From: Vreelandella olivaria
GTDB taxonomy: Bacteria > Pseudomonadota > Gammaproteobacteria > Pseudomonadales > Halomonadaceae
Direction of reading: 5' to 3'
Length of the DNA: 64,000 nucleotides
Assembly (NCBI GenBank): GCA_004295565.1
Contig: AP019416.1
Coordinates: 3,968,001 to 4,032,000, forward strand
In this document: in pieces, positions 45,213-55,686 of the stretch
Layout of the letters: each line of letters opens with the position of its first letter
Numbering within the stretch: the first letter of the stretch is position 1
The notes under the pieces: model-generated
The model's input: the letters and a program-made list of their open reading frames with translations, nothing else
What the model was told of the DNA's origin: nothing
Database searches by the model: none
Program-made: the position numbers and the translations under genes

Positions 45213-47014
45213 TCAGTGATTATCCCTGGGCGGATGCTGGCGAGCCACATCACGGTACTTGGTGGCGGGTTCCAATGTCATGCCGCGATCCAGCGGCTCG
45301 ACCATGCTGCGCTGGATCTCCTGCCAAGGCGTCTGGTGGCCGGGGTAGCGGTAGCCGCCCTGCTGGGCCAGCGCTCGCGGCGCGCTTCCAGTTCGCTGGC
45401 GTCAATCAGCAGCTGTACCTCACCGTGTTTAAGATCGACCCGCAGACGGTCGCCGCTCTCCAGCAGCGCCAAGCCGCCACCGGTGGCGGCTTCCGGGGAG
45501 GCATTGAGAATCGAGGGCGAGCCGGAAGTGCCCGACTGGCGACCATCGCCCAGGCACGGCAGCGATTCGATGCCCTGTTTGATCAGCGCTTCCGGCGGCT
45601 GCATATTGACCACTTCGGCACCGCCAGGGTGGCCCACTGGGCCTGCGCCGCGCATTACCAGAATGGTGCGCGCATCGATGTTGAGCGCCGGGTCATCAAT
45701 GCGGGCGTGGTAATCTTCTGAGCCATCAAACACCACCACCTTGCCTTCAAAGGCTTCCGGGTCGTTGGGATCATTAAGGAAGCGCTCGCGGAAATCCCGC
45801 GATATCACGCTGGTCTTCATCAGCGCCGAGTCGAATAGATTGCCCTTGAGATTGAGAAAGCCCGCGTGCTCCACCAGTGGGTCGCTATAGCGGCAGATCA
45901 CATCGGAGTCTTGGGTTTCACGGCCCTGCAGATTATCGCCGATGGAGCGGCCATTCACCGTCAGCGCATCGCAGTGCAGCTTACCCGCCGTTTGTAGCTC
46001 GTGGAGAATGGCGGGAACGCCGCCAGCACGGTAGAACTCTTCGCACAGAAAAGCACCCGCAGGCATCACGTTGGCAAGCAAAGGAATTTCATGGCCCAGC
46101 CGCTGCCAGTCGTCGTTGTCCAGCTCGATGCCCGCATGGCGGGCGATGGCATTGATATGCACCGGCGCGTTAGAGGAACCGCCCAGCGCCGAGCACGCCA
46201 CAATGGCGTTCTCAAACGCTTCCCGGGTCAGAATATCCAGCGGGCGCAGGTCTTCCCAGACCATATCGACAATCCGCGTGCCGGTATCGTAAGCCACCAT
46301 GGCGCGCTCTTTATAGGGGGCGGGAATAACCGCCGACCCCGGCAGGCTCATGCCCAGCACTTCCGCCATGGAGTTCATGGTGGAAGCGGTGCCCATGGTG
46401 TTGCAGTGGCCAATCGAGGGGGGCCGAGTCGCTAGCGCGAGAGAGGAACTCCGCGTAGTCGATATCTCCCGCCGCCAGGCGCTTGCGTAGCTCCCAGATA
46501 ATCGTCCCCGAACCAACCCGCTCGGCGCCTCGCCAGCCATTGAGCATCGGCCCGCCGGAGAGCACGATAGCAGGGATATTCACCGTTGCCGCCGCCATCA
46601 GCGCCGCGGGGTGGTTTTATCACAACCGGTGGTCAATACGACGCCATCTAACGGGTAGCCGTGCAGCACTTCGACGATGCCTAAGTAGGCAAGATTACGA
46701 TCCAGCGCGGCGGTGGGGCGCCGTACGTTCTCGTGAATAGGGTGCATGGGGAATTCAAACGGTACCCCGCCCGCCGCGCGAATGCCGTCTTTCACCCGTT
46801 TAACCAGGTCAATATGGTGGCGGTTACATGGCGTTAGATCAGAACCTGACTGACAGATACCAATAATTGGCTTGCCACTGGTCAGTTCATCCAAAGTAAT
46901 ACCGTAATTCAGGTAGCGCTCAATGCACAGCGCCGTGGTGCCGGGGTGGTCTGGGTTATCGAACCAGTAGCGTGAACGCAACTGCTCAGGAGTTATTCGC
47001 TGAAAATTGGCCAT
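45213..47014 (-). CDS. xylD: D-xylonate dehydratase (IlvD/Edd family)
   Basis: Fe-S dehydratase of about 600 aa converting D-xylonate to 2-keto-3-deoxy-D-xylonate. The N-terminus ([27 protein letters not shown]), [22 protein letters not shown] and the C-terminal PRDNH match Caulobacter XylD closely and differ from the arabonate dehydratase of this window. Cluster cysteines lie in TTGCDKTTP and [13 protein letters not shown] (restored). Indels near 46613, 46420 and 45372 are inferred. It is the first gene of the minus-strand operon and diverges from a TRAP binding protein across a region holding the conserved 23-nt element. Confidence 0.87.
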
Positions 47015-47100
47015 GGTGCCACTCCACGCCTAGAGTAAGGTTGTAAGAGTCAAAGAGAGATTGGTCACGACGGTACGCTTTCTTCGCTCTAACGTCGATA

Positions 47101-47145
47101 CATACAAAAGTATATGTTGAACATATAGGAAAAACGTTAGACATT
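47101..47145. promoter_or_regulatory. Conserved operator-like element, copy 2
   Basis: Positions 47101-47123 are identical to 24084-24106. After the same 11-nt spacer a degenerate partner arm follows (CGTTAGACAT, against TGTTCAACAT in copy 1). It lies 87 nt upstream of xylD and about 190 nt upstream of the divergent dctP, so one regulator could control both directions. Confidence 0.65.
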
Positions 47146-47292
47146 CACCTTGGCGGTTTGCGGCACGGCATCCCCTAAGAGTGAGTGCTGCTACACACAA
47201 CAATAGCTTACCCACAACAACAACAGTAACTAAGCTGCAGCTCGCTAGGAAAATCCCCTCTGCATAGCGACCTGCTGCATCCCAGGAGAGTG

Positions 47293-48375
47293 ATGACTAT
47301 GCACCATCTTTGGAAACGCACCTTACTATTGACCGGCGCCACGCTGCTCAGCTCAGGCATCGCTTACGCGCAAACGCCCGACCTTTCCGACCCGCCTGAA
47401 ATCGAAGGCGAGACGGTGGGCGATCATGGCAGCGTTACACTGCGCATGGGGCTTGGCTTAGCGGAAAGCTCGCCTCAGTACATCTCCAGCCAGTACTTCG
47501 CGGATATTCTTGACCAGCGCAGTGAAGGCCGTATCACCGTCAACATCTTCCCCAACAGCCAGCTTGGCGACGATGTGCAGATGATGGAGATGCTGCAGAC
47601 CGGTACACTGGATATGACTTACCCCTCCTCTTCACCTGCTACCGGGTATGTTGAGGAACTGGCGGTTTTCGACCTCCCTTTCTTGCTACCTACCCGGGAA
47701 GCGGCTGTCGAGGCCATGCGTAGCGATGCTGCCCAGGAGATGCTCGACGCCTTCGATGGCACCGGCCTGAAGGCGCTGGCATTCTCTGAAAACGGCTTCC
47801 GTCAGCTCTCCAATAGCGCTCGGGAAGTCTCTTCTCCAGAAGATGTAGCAGGCCTGGATGTTCGTGGTCTGTCGATTCGCACCATGGAGAACCCGGTGCA
47901 CCTGGCGATTTGGGAAGCCCTGGGCGCCAATCCGACCCCCATGGCCTTTGGTGAACTCTTCTCCGCCATGGAACAGGGCGTAGTCGATGGCCAGGAGAAC
48001 CCTTGGAGCACCATCCTGACCTCCAACTTCTATGAGGTGCAGGACTACGGCTCCGAAACCCGCCACGTTTACACCCCTTTTATCAAGATGATCTCGCAGC
48101 GTACCTGGGATCGCCTCGACCCCGAGTATCAGGAGCTGATTCAGGACGCCGCGCTGCAGGCAGCGGATTACGAAATCCAGCTTTCCAGCGAGTACGACGA
48201 CTGGGCGCGGGATCAACTTGAAGAGCGCGGCATGCAAATTACCCGCCTTGATGACGAGCAGATTGCCGCTTTCCAGGAAGCCGTGCAGCCGGTTTACGAA
48301 GAGTGGGCGCCGCGCATTGGTGAAGACCTAGTGGCTGAGTTTCAGCGCATTGCTGAATCATCAATGACGGAGTAA
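47293..48375 (+). CDS. dctP: TRAP transporter solute-binding protein DctP, without permease genes
   Basis: Intact periplasmic binding protein of about 360 aa. Signal peptide ends AYA-Q. The conserved ligand Arg lies in RGLSIRTMENPV, and AFGELFSAMEQGVVDGQENP is the standard DctP block. Possible starts are GTG 47290, ATG 47293 and ATG 47299; AGGAG at 47284-47288 is 10 nt from the last. No dctQ or dctM follows; a terminator closes the unit. It must use permeases encoded elsewhere. Divergence from xylD suggests a xylonate-like ligand. Confidence 0.87.
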   Translation: MTMHHLWKRTLLLTGATLLSSGIAYAQTPDLSDPPEIEGETVGDHGSVTLRMGLGLAESSPQYISSQYFADILDQRSEGRITVNIFPNSQLGDDVQMMEMLQTGTLDMTYPSSSPATGYVEELAVFDLPFLLPTREAAVEAMRSDAAQEMLDAFDGTGLKALAFSENGFRQLSNSAREVSSPEDVAGLDVRGLSIRTMENPVHLAIWEALGANPTPMAFGELFSAMEQGVVDGQENPWSTILTSNFYEVQDYGSETRHVYTPFIKMISQRTWDRLDPEYQELIQDAALQAADYEIQLSSEYDDWARDQLEERGMQITRLDDEQIAAFQEAVQPVYEEWAPRIGEDLVAEFQRIAESSMTE

Positions 48376-48442
48376 CCACCTTCAGCGTTGGGGCCTTTCC
48401 CTTCATTCACCGCTTAACAAAAAAATACTCAAAAGCACTGAC

Positions 48443-48467
48443 AGGGACAGCCGCGGCTGTCCCTTTT
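48443..48467 (+). terminator. Intrinsic terminator after orphan dctP
   Basis: AGGGACAGCC pairs perfectly with GGCTGTCCCT (10 bp; only GC between the arms), followed by TTTTGCGTTT. It lies 68 nt after the stop. Confidence 0.8.
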
Positions 48468-48513
48468 GCGTTTCATAATGCCCCTCAGAATATTGGCAAC
48501 TGTCAGTAACTGG

Positions 48514-48561
48514 GTCATACTTAGCTAAACGTCATGCTAGTATCCTGTCATACCACATGAC
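48514..48561. promoter_or_regulatory. Paired GTCATAC boxes upstream of the fuconate-route operon
   Basis: GTCATAC occurs at 48514-48520 and again at 48547-48553. The second copy is part of GTCAT-ACCAC-ATGAC (48547-48561), a perfect inverted repeat, about 105 nt before the SDR start. The 13-nt CTGTCATACCACA here has a one-mismatch match, CTGTCATACAACA, upstream of xylX (56665-56677). Confidence 0.5.
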
Positions 48562-48665
48562 TGTTCATTATCAACCTAGCAACTAACAAGCGATCATCAC
48601 CGGATCAACAGCAGTACCGGGTTAACAACCGTACTGAATCAATAACAATAGCACCGGGAACCGCC

Positions 48666-49415
48666 ATGCGACTTAAAGACAAGACGGCACTGATCACTGC
48701 TGCAGGCCAAGGCATTGGCCGGGCCACAGCGCTGCATTTCGCCGCCGAGGGCGCGCGGGTCATTGCCACCGACATCAATTTCCAAAGTCTCGATGAACTA
48801 GCCAACATCAACGGCATCACCACGCGCCGACTCGACGTACTGGATGAGTCCGCCATCAAGGGGCTAGCCGCCGAGCTGGGCGCCATCGATATCCTCTTCA
48901 ACTGCGCCGGCTACGTGGCTAATGGCTCGCTGCTGGATGGCAGCGATGATGACTGGGAACTCTCGCTATCACTCAATGTGATGGCGATGATGCGCATGAT
49001 TCGCGCCTTTCTGCCTGCCATGCTCGATAGTGGCGGCGGCAGTATTATCAACATGGCCTCGGTGGCCTCTAGCCTCAAAGGGGTGCCCAACCGCTGCGCC
49101 TACGGCACCACCAAGGCCGCAGTACTCGGCCTGACCAAGTCGGTGGCCGCCGACTACATCGGCCAGGGAATTCGCTGCAACGCCATCTGCCCCGGCACAG
49201 TGGACTCACCCTCGCTGCGCCAGCGCATTGGCGAACAAGCCAAGCGGCAGGGACGAAAAGAAGAGGATGTCTACGCCGAATTTATCGCCCGCCAGCCTCA
49301 GGGGCGTCTTGGCAGCCCGGAAGAAATTGCCGCCCTGGCCACCTACCTGGCCGCCGATGAGTCCGCCTATACCACCGGCACCGCCCAGATTATCGACGGT
49401 GGCTGGCTGATCTGA
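48666..49415 (+). CDS. 2-keto-3-deoxy-L-fuconate dehydrogenase (SDR)
   Basis: Intact 249-aa short-chain dehydrogenase that would oxidise 2-keto-3-deoxy-L-fuconate at C4 with NAD. TAAGQGIG (residues 11-18) binds the cofactor; Ser132, Tyr146 and Lys150 form the catalytic set. The runs ASVASSLKGVPNRCAYGTTK, RCNAICPGTVDSPSL and ARQPQGRLGSPEEIAALA match the Xanthomonas fuconate-pathway enzyme family. It is followed 24 nt later by the FAH hydrolase that would take its diketo product. Confidence 0.83.
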   Translation: MRLKDKTALITAAGQGIGRATALHFAAEGARVIATDINFQSLDELANINGITTRRLDVLDESAIKGLAAELGAIDILFNCAGYVANGSLLDGSDDDWELSLSLNVMAMMRMIRAFLPAMLDSGGGSIINMASVASSLKGVPNRCAYGTTKAAVLGLTKSVAADYIGQGIRCNAICPGTVDSPSLRQRIGEQAKRQGRKEEDVYAEFIARQPQGRLGSPEEIAALATYLAADESAYTTGTAQIIDGGWLI

Positions 49416-49439
49416 TCATGTAAACCAAGGAACCGACCG

Positions 49440-50290
49440 ATGAAACTATTACGCTTCGGCCCGCGCGGCCATGAAAAGCCCGGCCTGCTGGATGACCATG
49501 GGGTAATCCGCGACCTGTCGGCCCATATCACCGATCTGTCTGGCGAGTCTCTCGACCGCCGCACCCTCGAAGGCCTTGCTGCACTGGATGCCACCAGCCT
49601 GCCTGAGATAACCGCCGAGACGCGCATTGGCCCTTGCGTTGCGGGTGTGGGCAAGTTCATCTGCATTGGCTTGAATTACTCGGATCATGCCGCCGAAACC
49701 GGTGCCCAGGTTCCCCCGGAGCCGGTGATTTTTAATAAATGGACCAGCGCTATCTGCGGCCCTAATGACGAGGTGATCATTCCCCGCGATTCCGAGAAAA
49801 CCGATTGGGAAGTCGAGCTTGGCGTGGTGATCGGCAAAGCCGGACGCTACATCGACGAAGCCGATGCCATGCAGCACGTCGCCGGTTTCTGCGTGGTCAA
49901 CGATGTCTCCGAGCGCGCCTTTCAGCTCGAACGCAGCGGCACCTGGGATAAAGGCAAGGGCTGCGACACCTTCGGCCCCCTGGGCCCGTGGCTCGTCACC
50001 CCGACGAGGTGGCAGACCCCCACCAGCTCGATATGTGGCTTGAGGTGGATGGTAAGCGCTACCAGGATGGCAACACCCGTACCATGGTCTACCAGATTCC
50101 TTTTCTGATCAGCTACTTAAGCCGTTTTATGAGCCTCCAGCCGGGCGATGTGATCTCCACCGGCACGCCGCCCGGTGTCGGTATGGGTCAACAGCCGCCG
50201 GTTTACCTAAAACCCGGCCAGCGCATGCGCCTGGGTATCCAAGGGCTCGGTGAGCAGCAGCAGACCGTCGTAGCCGACCAGCAGCGCTGA
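49440..50290 (+). CDS. FAH-family 2,4-diketo-3-deoxy-L-fuconate hydrolase
   Basis: Enzyme of about 283 aa with the fumarylacetoacetase fold, splitting the 2,4-diketo acid to pyruvate and lactate. Metal ligands are visible in the WEVELGVVIGK strand and NDVSERAFQ; the GDVISTGTPPGVGMG loop is typical of the hydrolase branch. One C is lost near 50002. AAGGAA precedes the start. It is adjacent to the keto-deoxy-fuconate dehydrogenase, which supports this assignment over ureidoglycolate lyase or other FAH functions. Confidence 0.82.
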
Positions 50291-50337
50291 TTCAAAAGGC
50301 GGAGAAACCTCGCTAACCCACCACTGGAGCCTTGCCA

Positions 50338-50391
50338 TGAGCCAGACCATTGCCAGTGACAGCGGCCAGTTGGACGTTACCGGCCGCGTGC
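50338..50391 (+). pseudogene. Possible truncated N-terminus of an SDR gene
   Basis: An ATG with GGAG 7 nt upstream opens MSQTIASDSGQLDVTGRV, which looks like the first 18 residues of a short-chain dehydrogenase just before its nucleotide loop. The expected GxxxGxG sequence does not follow in any frame. The similarity stops at about 50391, 70 nt before the end of the convergent GntR gene. It may be a deletion remnant or an assembly join. Confidence 0.35.
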
Positions 50392-50463
50392 GGTGTCGCT
50401 TGCTCAGTACGACTTTATTCCCTGGAAGCGAGGCGTGTCTCTCTAGCAGCAAAATACGCCGGG

Positions 50464-51181
50464 TCAATCAGGCGCGAGGCGCTTCTTGAGCTGCATGTAG
50501 GTGCCATAGTGGCGGTCGAGGTGGCGTCGCATCGCCGCTTCGGCTGCATCCGGGTCACGGGACTCAATGGCCTCGATGATTTCGGTATGCGCGGCGGTGG
50601 CAGCTTTATCCTCGTCCTTTGTTGCAACACCTGGGCACGTCGGTCGTCCAGCCATTCCGATAGCGCCAAATGCATGGCATCAAAAATGGGGTTGCGGCCA
50701 ATGCTTGCCAGCACCCCATGGAAATCATTGTCAGAGCGTTTAAAGCGCGCTTCGTCCCCAATCGCATCGCGATTATCGGCCAACGCATCGCGCAATCTGG
50801 CCAAATCTTCCTCACTGGCATTACGCGCGGCATAGCGCGCCAATGAAATTTCAAACATGGCCCGCGCTTCTTGAAAGTATTGCTGGCCATCGGGCTTGAA
50901 AGCAGTTGCCGGGTCACCCCGGAGAGCCTCGCCATCACCGCTTCGGCAGTGGGGCGAATCACCCTGGCACGGGTGCCGCTATTGATGGCAATTAGCCCAA
51001 GTTGCTGAAGATGGAACAGCGCTTCGCGCACCGCTGGCCTGCCAACACCAAACTGCTCCATCAACTCCCTCTCTGAAGGCAGTTGATCATTTTCACTTAG
51101 CCGCCCTTCGAGGATCTCCGCCTCGAGCTGCTCAGCGACCTGTTCGGACAGCGTTTTTCGCTCGATCCGGTATCTGCTCAT
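50464..51181 (-). CDS. GntR-family regulator, FCD subclass (FadR/LldR type)
   Basis: Regulator of about 239 aa. The winged helix reads QLPSERELMEQFGVGRPAVREALFHLQQLGL, the classic FadR-subfamily pattern. FCD metal residues lie in DNDFHGVLA and the C-terminal HTEIIEAIE and RRHLDRHY. Indels near 50885 and 50625 split it. It is convergent with the fuconate hydrolase and precedes, on its own strand, an Ldh2 dehydrogenase and TRAP genes. It is the likely local regulator for the L-fucose/sugar-acid genes and a candidate reader of the GTCATAC boxes. Confidence 0.83.
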
Positions 51182-51257
51182 AGGCAGTCACCCCTGGTTA
51201 ACCTGGAATTTTCCGCCATTTTACTGCATTTTTAGTCATTATCCTTCAAACCGGCTT

Positions 51258-52332
51258 TCAACAGAGTTGAGTAAGCGGCGCTATTGAGTACTGTTTAGCA
51301 ATTTCGGCATAGGCTAACTGATTGGCGGCATCGAGCGGGATGCCTTCGGTATCGCGTTTGCTCTGGCAGCGCCATTCGCGATCCCCCGGTGCTAGCACCT
51401 CTGCCCCCCTCGGCGGCAGGCTGGGCACGCAGGTCGGCCAAGTACTCAGCTAACCCGCGCGCGAAAGTACCTTCGTCTACAAACGCATCGGGGTTCATGG
51501 CCAGGAAAAATGCCCTACTCCACGCGGCGTGGCCATATCTGGCCCGCCCATGGGGGAGTTGAAAGCCGTGCTGCATACCCGATAGCATTGAGCTTAGGAT
51601 CTCCACCATGCCGCCCAGCCCGGCGCCTTTAAAACCGAAGGCGCTGCCGCCTAACGGCAGCAGAGCAGCCACCTCGCTGGGAACGCGGCTTACCTGCCCG
51701 TTGACATCGGCGGCTACCTGATCCGGCAGTTCACGACCAATGGCGCCGTACTGCTGTACACGGTTCCAGGGTACCGAACTGGTGGCCATATCCAGCAGAT
51801 ACGGCGCCTCACCCGCCACGGGTGCTGCAAAGGCGATGGGGTTGGTGCCATGAAAAGGCTTGGCGCCATCATGCAGCAGCACGAAGGGGTCGGAGTTACA
51901 AAACGCCATTCCCAGATAACCGCGTTCAGCCGCCGCTAAGGCATAGCAGCCCGCTGCACCAAAGTGAGAAGAGTTACCGACAGCGACAGCCCCCATGCCC
52001 ACCTCTGCCGCCATTTCCATGGCGTGTTCCATCGCGGTATAACCCGCCAGGTGGCCTAGCCCATCGTCCGCGTCTAAAAACCCCGTTGCGGCCAAGCGCT
52101 GGTGAAATCGCATGTTAGGCGCCCCATTAATGCGCCCACCTTTAAGCGCCTGCAAATAGTGGGGCAGCAGCCGCAAGCCGTGGCTGTCGGTGCCCATCCG
52201 CGAGGCGGTAATCAGCGCCCGAGTGACTGCGTTTGCTGATGCCTGATTAGCACCTACTGCCTTCAGAACGGCCTGCATGAAGCGGGCCAGGTCTTCACGA
52301 GTGACGCGAAAATTAGACGATATATCTCTCAT
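51258..52332 (-). CDS. Ldh2-family dehydrogenase
   Basis: NAD(P)-dependent malate/L-lactate dehydrogenase-family enzyme of about 357 aa. Start 52332 (MRDISSNFRV) has AGGAG 10 nt upstream. Family blocks are MGTDSHGLRLLPHYL, GNSSHFGAAGCYAL and NPIAFAAP. Two offsetting indels near 51590 and 51545 scramble about 15 residues; the corrected stretch gives GGPDMATPRGVGHFFLA, an expected motif. A third near 51410 shifts the tail, which then ends at 51258. It may oxidise lactate made by the fuconate route or reduce a keto acid imported by the adjacent TRAP system. Confidence 0.8.
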
Positions 52333-52394
52333 TAATCGATAGCTCCTGGTTTCGATCGGGCTACTGGCTGACCATTGGCCAGCCCCGGTAATGC

Positions 52395-53771
52395 TTAACG
52401 ATAAAGCAGTGTCGGCAGCCACAGCGAGATGGCTGGAATGAAGGTGACCAGTAGCAAGGCGATGACCAGCGGCACCAGGAACGGCAACGTGCCACGCATG
52501 CATTTTTCAAAGAGATGCCGGACACCCGCGACAGCACATAGAGCACCATGCCCACTGGCGGCGTCAGCAGGCCGATCATTAGGTTGAGCACCATAATCAC
52601 GCCGAAGTGCACCGGATCGACGCCCGCGGTAACAGCTACCGGCAACAGTACCGGCACCAGAATGGTGATCGCCGCGATGGTCTCCATAAAGCAGCCCACG
52701 ACGATCAGCACCAAGTTGATAATGATTAGCGTGGCGATGGGGTTGTCGGCAAATGGCCCAAGCAGGGTGACCACATGCTGAGTGACTTGGTTGCTGGTCA
52801 ATATCCAGGCAAATATCGAGGCACCAGCGACGATCAATAGGATAACGGCGGTGGTTTCGATTGTTTCCATGCTCACCTTGAGCAGGCGGCGCCAGGTCAG
52901 GCTACGATAAATCACGCCCCCAGTACCAAGGCGTAGACCACCGCGGCAATCGCCGCTTCGGTAGGCGTGAAGGCCCCCGACATTATGCCGCCCACGATGA
53001 TGACCGGTGTTAGTAGTGACAGGAAGGCGCGCTTGAACGTATGACCAAGCACTGGAAGCGAGAACACTGCATCGCGGGTATAGCCGCGCCGCCGTGAAAT
53101 GATCGTGATCATGGCCATTAATACCAGTCCCATTAACAGGCCCGGTACCAGGCCGGCGACGAACAACTGGCCGACCGACACAGAGGCCATTACGCCGTAA
53201 ATGACCATGGGCAGACTCGGCGGAATAATCGGGCCAATGGTCGAAGATGCCGCGGTGATACCCACCGAGAATTCCTCGTCATAACCGGCATCTTTCATGG
53301 CCTTGATTTCAATGGTGCCTAGTCCCCCAGCATCAGCGACTGCGGCTCCTGACATGCCGGAAAAACAATGCTGGCGCCTACATTGACGTGCCCCAGACCG
53401 CCACGCATCCAGCCCATCAACGCCTTGGCAAAGTCAAATATCCGCACGGTAATGCCGCCATTGTTCATTAGGTTACCGGCAAGTATAAAGAACGGAATCG
53501 CCAACAGTGGAAAGCTGTCGACGCCGTTAATCATGCGATGCATCACCACCACATCGGGTACTCTCCCGGTCAGCAGCACATACAGCAGGCACGAACCAGC
53601 AAGACTAATGGCGATCGGCACCCCCATCACCAGCAGGGTAAACAGCGCCGCAAACAGGAACAGTAAATAGTGCTGGGTGGCAGCCAATGCGATACAGCCG
53701 AGTATCGCGACAGCCGCGACCAATGGCGGCACTATCGCACCGCCGCGCCTCACAGCCAGAATGTTGGGCAT
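52395..53771 (-). CDS. dctM: TRAP transporter large permease DctM
   Basis: Large permease of about 458 aa. Blocks include DSFPLLAIPFFILAGNLMNNGG, GAAVADAGGLGTIEIKAM, IGPIIPPSLPMVIYG, GAFTPTEAAIAAVVYA and LMIGLLTPPVGMVLYV. It carries an extra N-terminal segment of about 25 residues with a hydrophobic stretch compared with the usual DctM. Indels near 53340, 52915 and 52505 break it; the corrected end is 52395. It is encoded downstream of dctQ and dctP on the same strand. Confidence 0.85.
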
Positions 53772-53809
53772 TGGGGTGATCTCCGAGAGAGTAGCGTGTT
53801 GGCGTGTTG

Positions 53810-54343
53810 TTATTGGGTATTGAGCAGTTCACTGGTGCCCGAGCGCCAGTGACGAATAGCCACCTCCACCCCTCTCACCAGCATGATGATAAAGCCCACC
53901 ATCACCAAGTAGTAAAGCCAGCTTTTAGGGATATCCACAGAGGTCATCATGGCACTGGTACGATCAGCCAGTTTGAAGGTGATCCAGGCCATGCTGGCGA
54001 AGAAGGCAATATTGATTAAATCTACCAGCGTCGACATCACGCGTCCCAGCCACCCAGGCATGTAGCGATAGAAAAATTCCACTGCGATATGCGACCCCTT
54101 TCGCACGGCCATGGTGCTGCCCATAAAGCCCACCATGACTAATAGATAGCGCGCCATCTCCTCCGTCCAGGCGATGGAATTACCCAGCACATAGCGGCTA
54201 AAAAACTGCATAAAGACATCCAGTGCCAGTAGCCAGAAGATCCCAAGCGTCAGGAAATCCTCCAGGGCATAGTCGTGAATGTTGAAGGAATCATCGTCGA
54301 GACCTGCAAGGCTGATCTCGTCAGTGGGGTCGGTTTGGCTCAT
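53810..54343 (-). CDS. dctQ: TRAP transporter small permease DctQ
   Basis: Intact 177-aa four-helix subunit. The motif FFSRYVLGNSIAWTEEMARYLLVMVGFMGS, read in blocks, and RKGSHIAVEFFY are diagnostic. I chose 54343 (MSQTDPTDE) since GGAG lies 7 nt upstream; the ATG nine codons earlier falls inside the intercistronic hairpin. Confidence 0.88.
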   Translation of the reverse strand: MSQTDPTDEISLAGLDDDSFNIHDYALEDFLTLGIFWLLALDVFMQFFSRYVLGNSIAWTEEMARYLLVMVGFMGSTMAVRKGSHIAVEFFYRYMPGWLGRVMSTLVDLINIAFFASMAWITFKLADRTSAMMTSVDIPKSWLYYLVMVGFIIMLVRGVEVAIRHWRSGTSELLNTQ

Positions 54344-54358
54344 GGAAGGCTCCCGCTT

Positions 54359-54385
54359 CGCCCCACCCAAGGCCTGGGTGAGGCG
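54359..54385 (-). promoter_or_regulatory. Intercistronic stem-loop between dctP and dctQ
   Basis: CGCCCCACCCA pairs with TGGGTGAGGCG with one mismatch and a 5-nt loop, between the dctP stop (54451) and dctQ start (54343). Confidence 0.6.
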
Positions 54386-54450
54386 AGTCTTGGTCTACGA
54401 AAAAACGATTCCGGAAACGTACGGATTCTGGAAAATCATGCCTCACGGCA

Positions 54451-55452
54451 TTACTGTCCGATAGCCTGCAGACGATCATAGGTTTCCTGATCCCAAGTCG
54501 CCGCTTCACCGTTATGGGCAGGAATCGTGGCTTCGCGGAAGGGTTCTATATCTACTTCGTTGACGGTCACACCCTGCTCTTCGAACCAAGCCACCAACTC
54601 TTCCTCGGATTCCTGGATATCTTGAGTGATGCGCTCGCCAGCTTCGGTGTAGACCTCACGGAAAATCTCGCGATCCTCCTCAGAGAGGCGATTCCACAAC
54701 GGGCCACCGGCGATGGTGATTAGCGAATCGGTGATATGCCCGGTCAGATTGATATAGTCCTGCACCTCATGAAACGCTTTGGCGCGAATGGTCGGCAGTG
54801 GGTTTTCCTGAGCATCCACCACACCTTGTTGCAGCGCCAGATAAACCTCGGAGAATGCGATCGGAGTGGGGTTGGCGCCCACCGCTTCGGGGAACATCAT
54901 GTACATTGGCGCATTGGGCGTACGAATTTTCAGGTCTTGCATGTCCTCCGGCGTATTGATCGGTTTGTTGGAGGTTACATGGCGACGCCCGTAGTAGTTC
55001 ATGGCCAACGGTACGTTACCGGTTTCATCCTGGTAGCCCTGGGCGATTTCCTTGAACAGGTCGCTATCGGCATAGGCTTGCCAATGGTCAAAATCGCGGA
55101 ACATATAGGGCGCGCCAGCGATACCCACCGGGCCATAGAAACGACCGGCAAATTGGTTGCCGGTGTAGATCAGATCAACCGTGCCAAGCTGTAGGCCTTC
55201 ATTGATGTCCGACTCCTTACCCAGTGACGATGCCGGGTGGACACTGATTGAATAACGGCCATCCGTACGCTCCTCGATTTCATCTGCCGCCCACAGTGCC
55301 CACTCGTGGTAGGGCTCGGATGTCTCGTAGACGTGAGCAAAGGTGAGTTCTTCTTGCGCATGCACAGCACCGGTCACTGAGAGACCACCGGCGATAAGCG
55401 TAGCGGTTAGCAGGCGGGACATGCGGAGATGTTGCGGGCTTTTATGGCTCAT
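54451..55452 (-). CDS. dctP: TRAP transporter solute-binding protein DctP
   Basis: Intact 333-aa periplasmic protein with signal peptide ending VHA-Q. Opening block ELTFAHVYETSEPYHEW, ligand Arg in LKIRTPNAPMY and the block AFSEVYLALQQGVVDAQENP are typical. It is the first gene of a complete DctP-Q-M system, downstream of an SDR gene in the fuconate/xylonate block. The carboxylate ligand is probably a sugar acid. Confidence 0.9.
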   Translation of the reverse strand: MSHKSPQHLRMSRLLTATLIAGGLSVTGAVHAQEELTFAHVYETSEPYHEWALWAADEIEERTDGRYSISVHPASSLGKESDINEGLQLGTVDLIYTGNQFAGRFYGPVGIAGAPYMFRDFDHWQAYADSDLFKEIAQGYQDETGNVPLAMNYYGRRHVTSNKPINTPEDMQDLKIRTPNAPMYMMFPEAVGANPTPIAFSEVYLALQQGVVDAQENPLPTIRAKAFHEVQDYINLTGHITDSLITIAGGPLWNRLSEEDREIFREVYTEAGERITQDIQESEEELVAWFEEQGVTVNEVDIEPFREATIPAHNGEAATWDQETYDRLQAIGQ

Positions 55453-55686
55453 CGTGTACTCCTCATAACCATTAGATTTGTTGTTGGTTACTGTGATGTA
55501 CTGCTGTTTATTGTGATTTATTGGTTATTATTTAAGCGGCGGCCGCCAACGTAACTGATCATAGTGATGTATACGTATCATACCACCAGCTTCAAACCTA
55601 GTTGGTCGCCTGCAATCGCGCAACTATCCAGCTAAGGATTTTCGTAGTGCTTATGATAATGCCAGCTGCGAACTGAGCTGATGGTG
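55453..55686. other. Upstream region of the third TRAP operon
   Basis: This 234-nt stretch is AT-rich near the dctP start (GTTTATTGTGATTTATTGG). It contains ATACGTAT followed by GTATCATAC at 55571-55583, overlapping palindromic words that could be an operator. I see no gene. Confidence 0.35.

Noticed and set aside
51258-52332. Unusual substitution GRARYGHAAWSRAFF in the Ldh2 protein
   Set aside because: It is produced by two compensating indels. The alternative frame gives the normal family motif GGPDMATPRGVGHFF.
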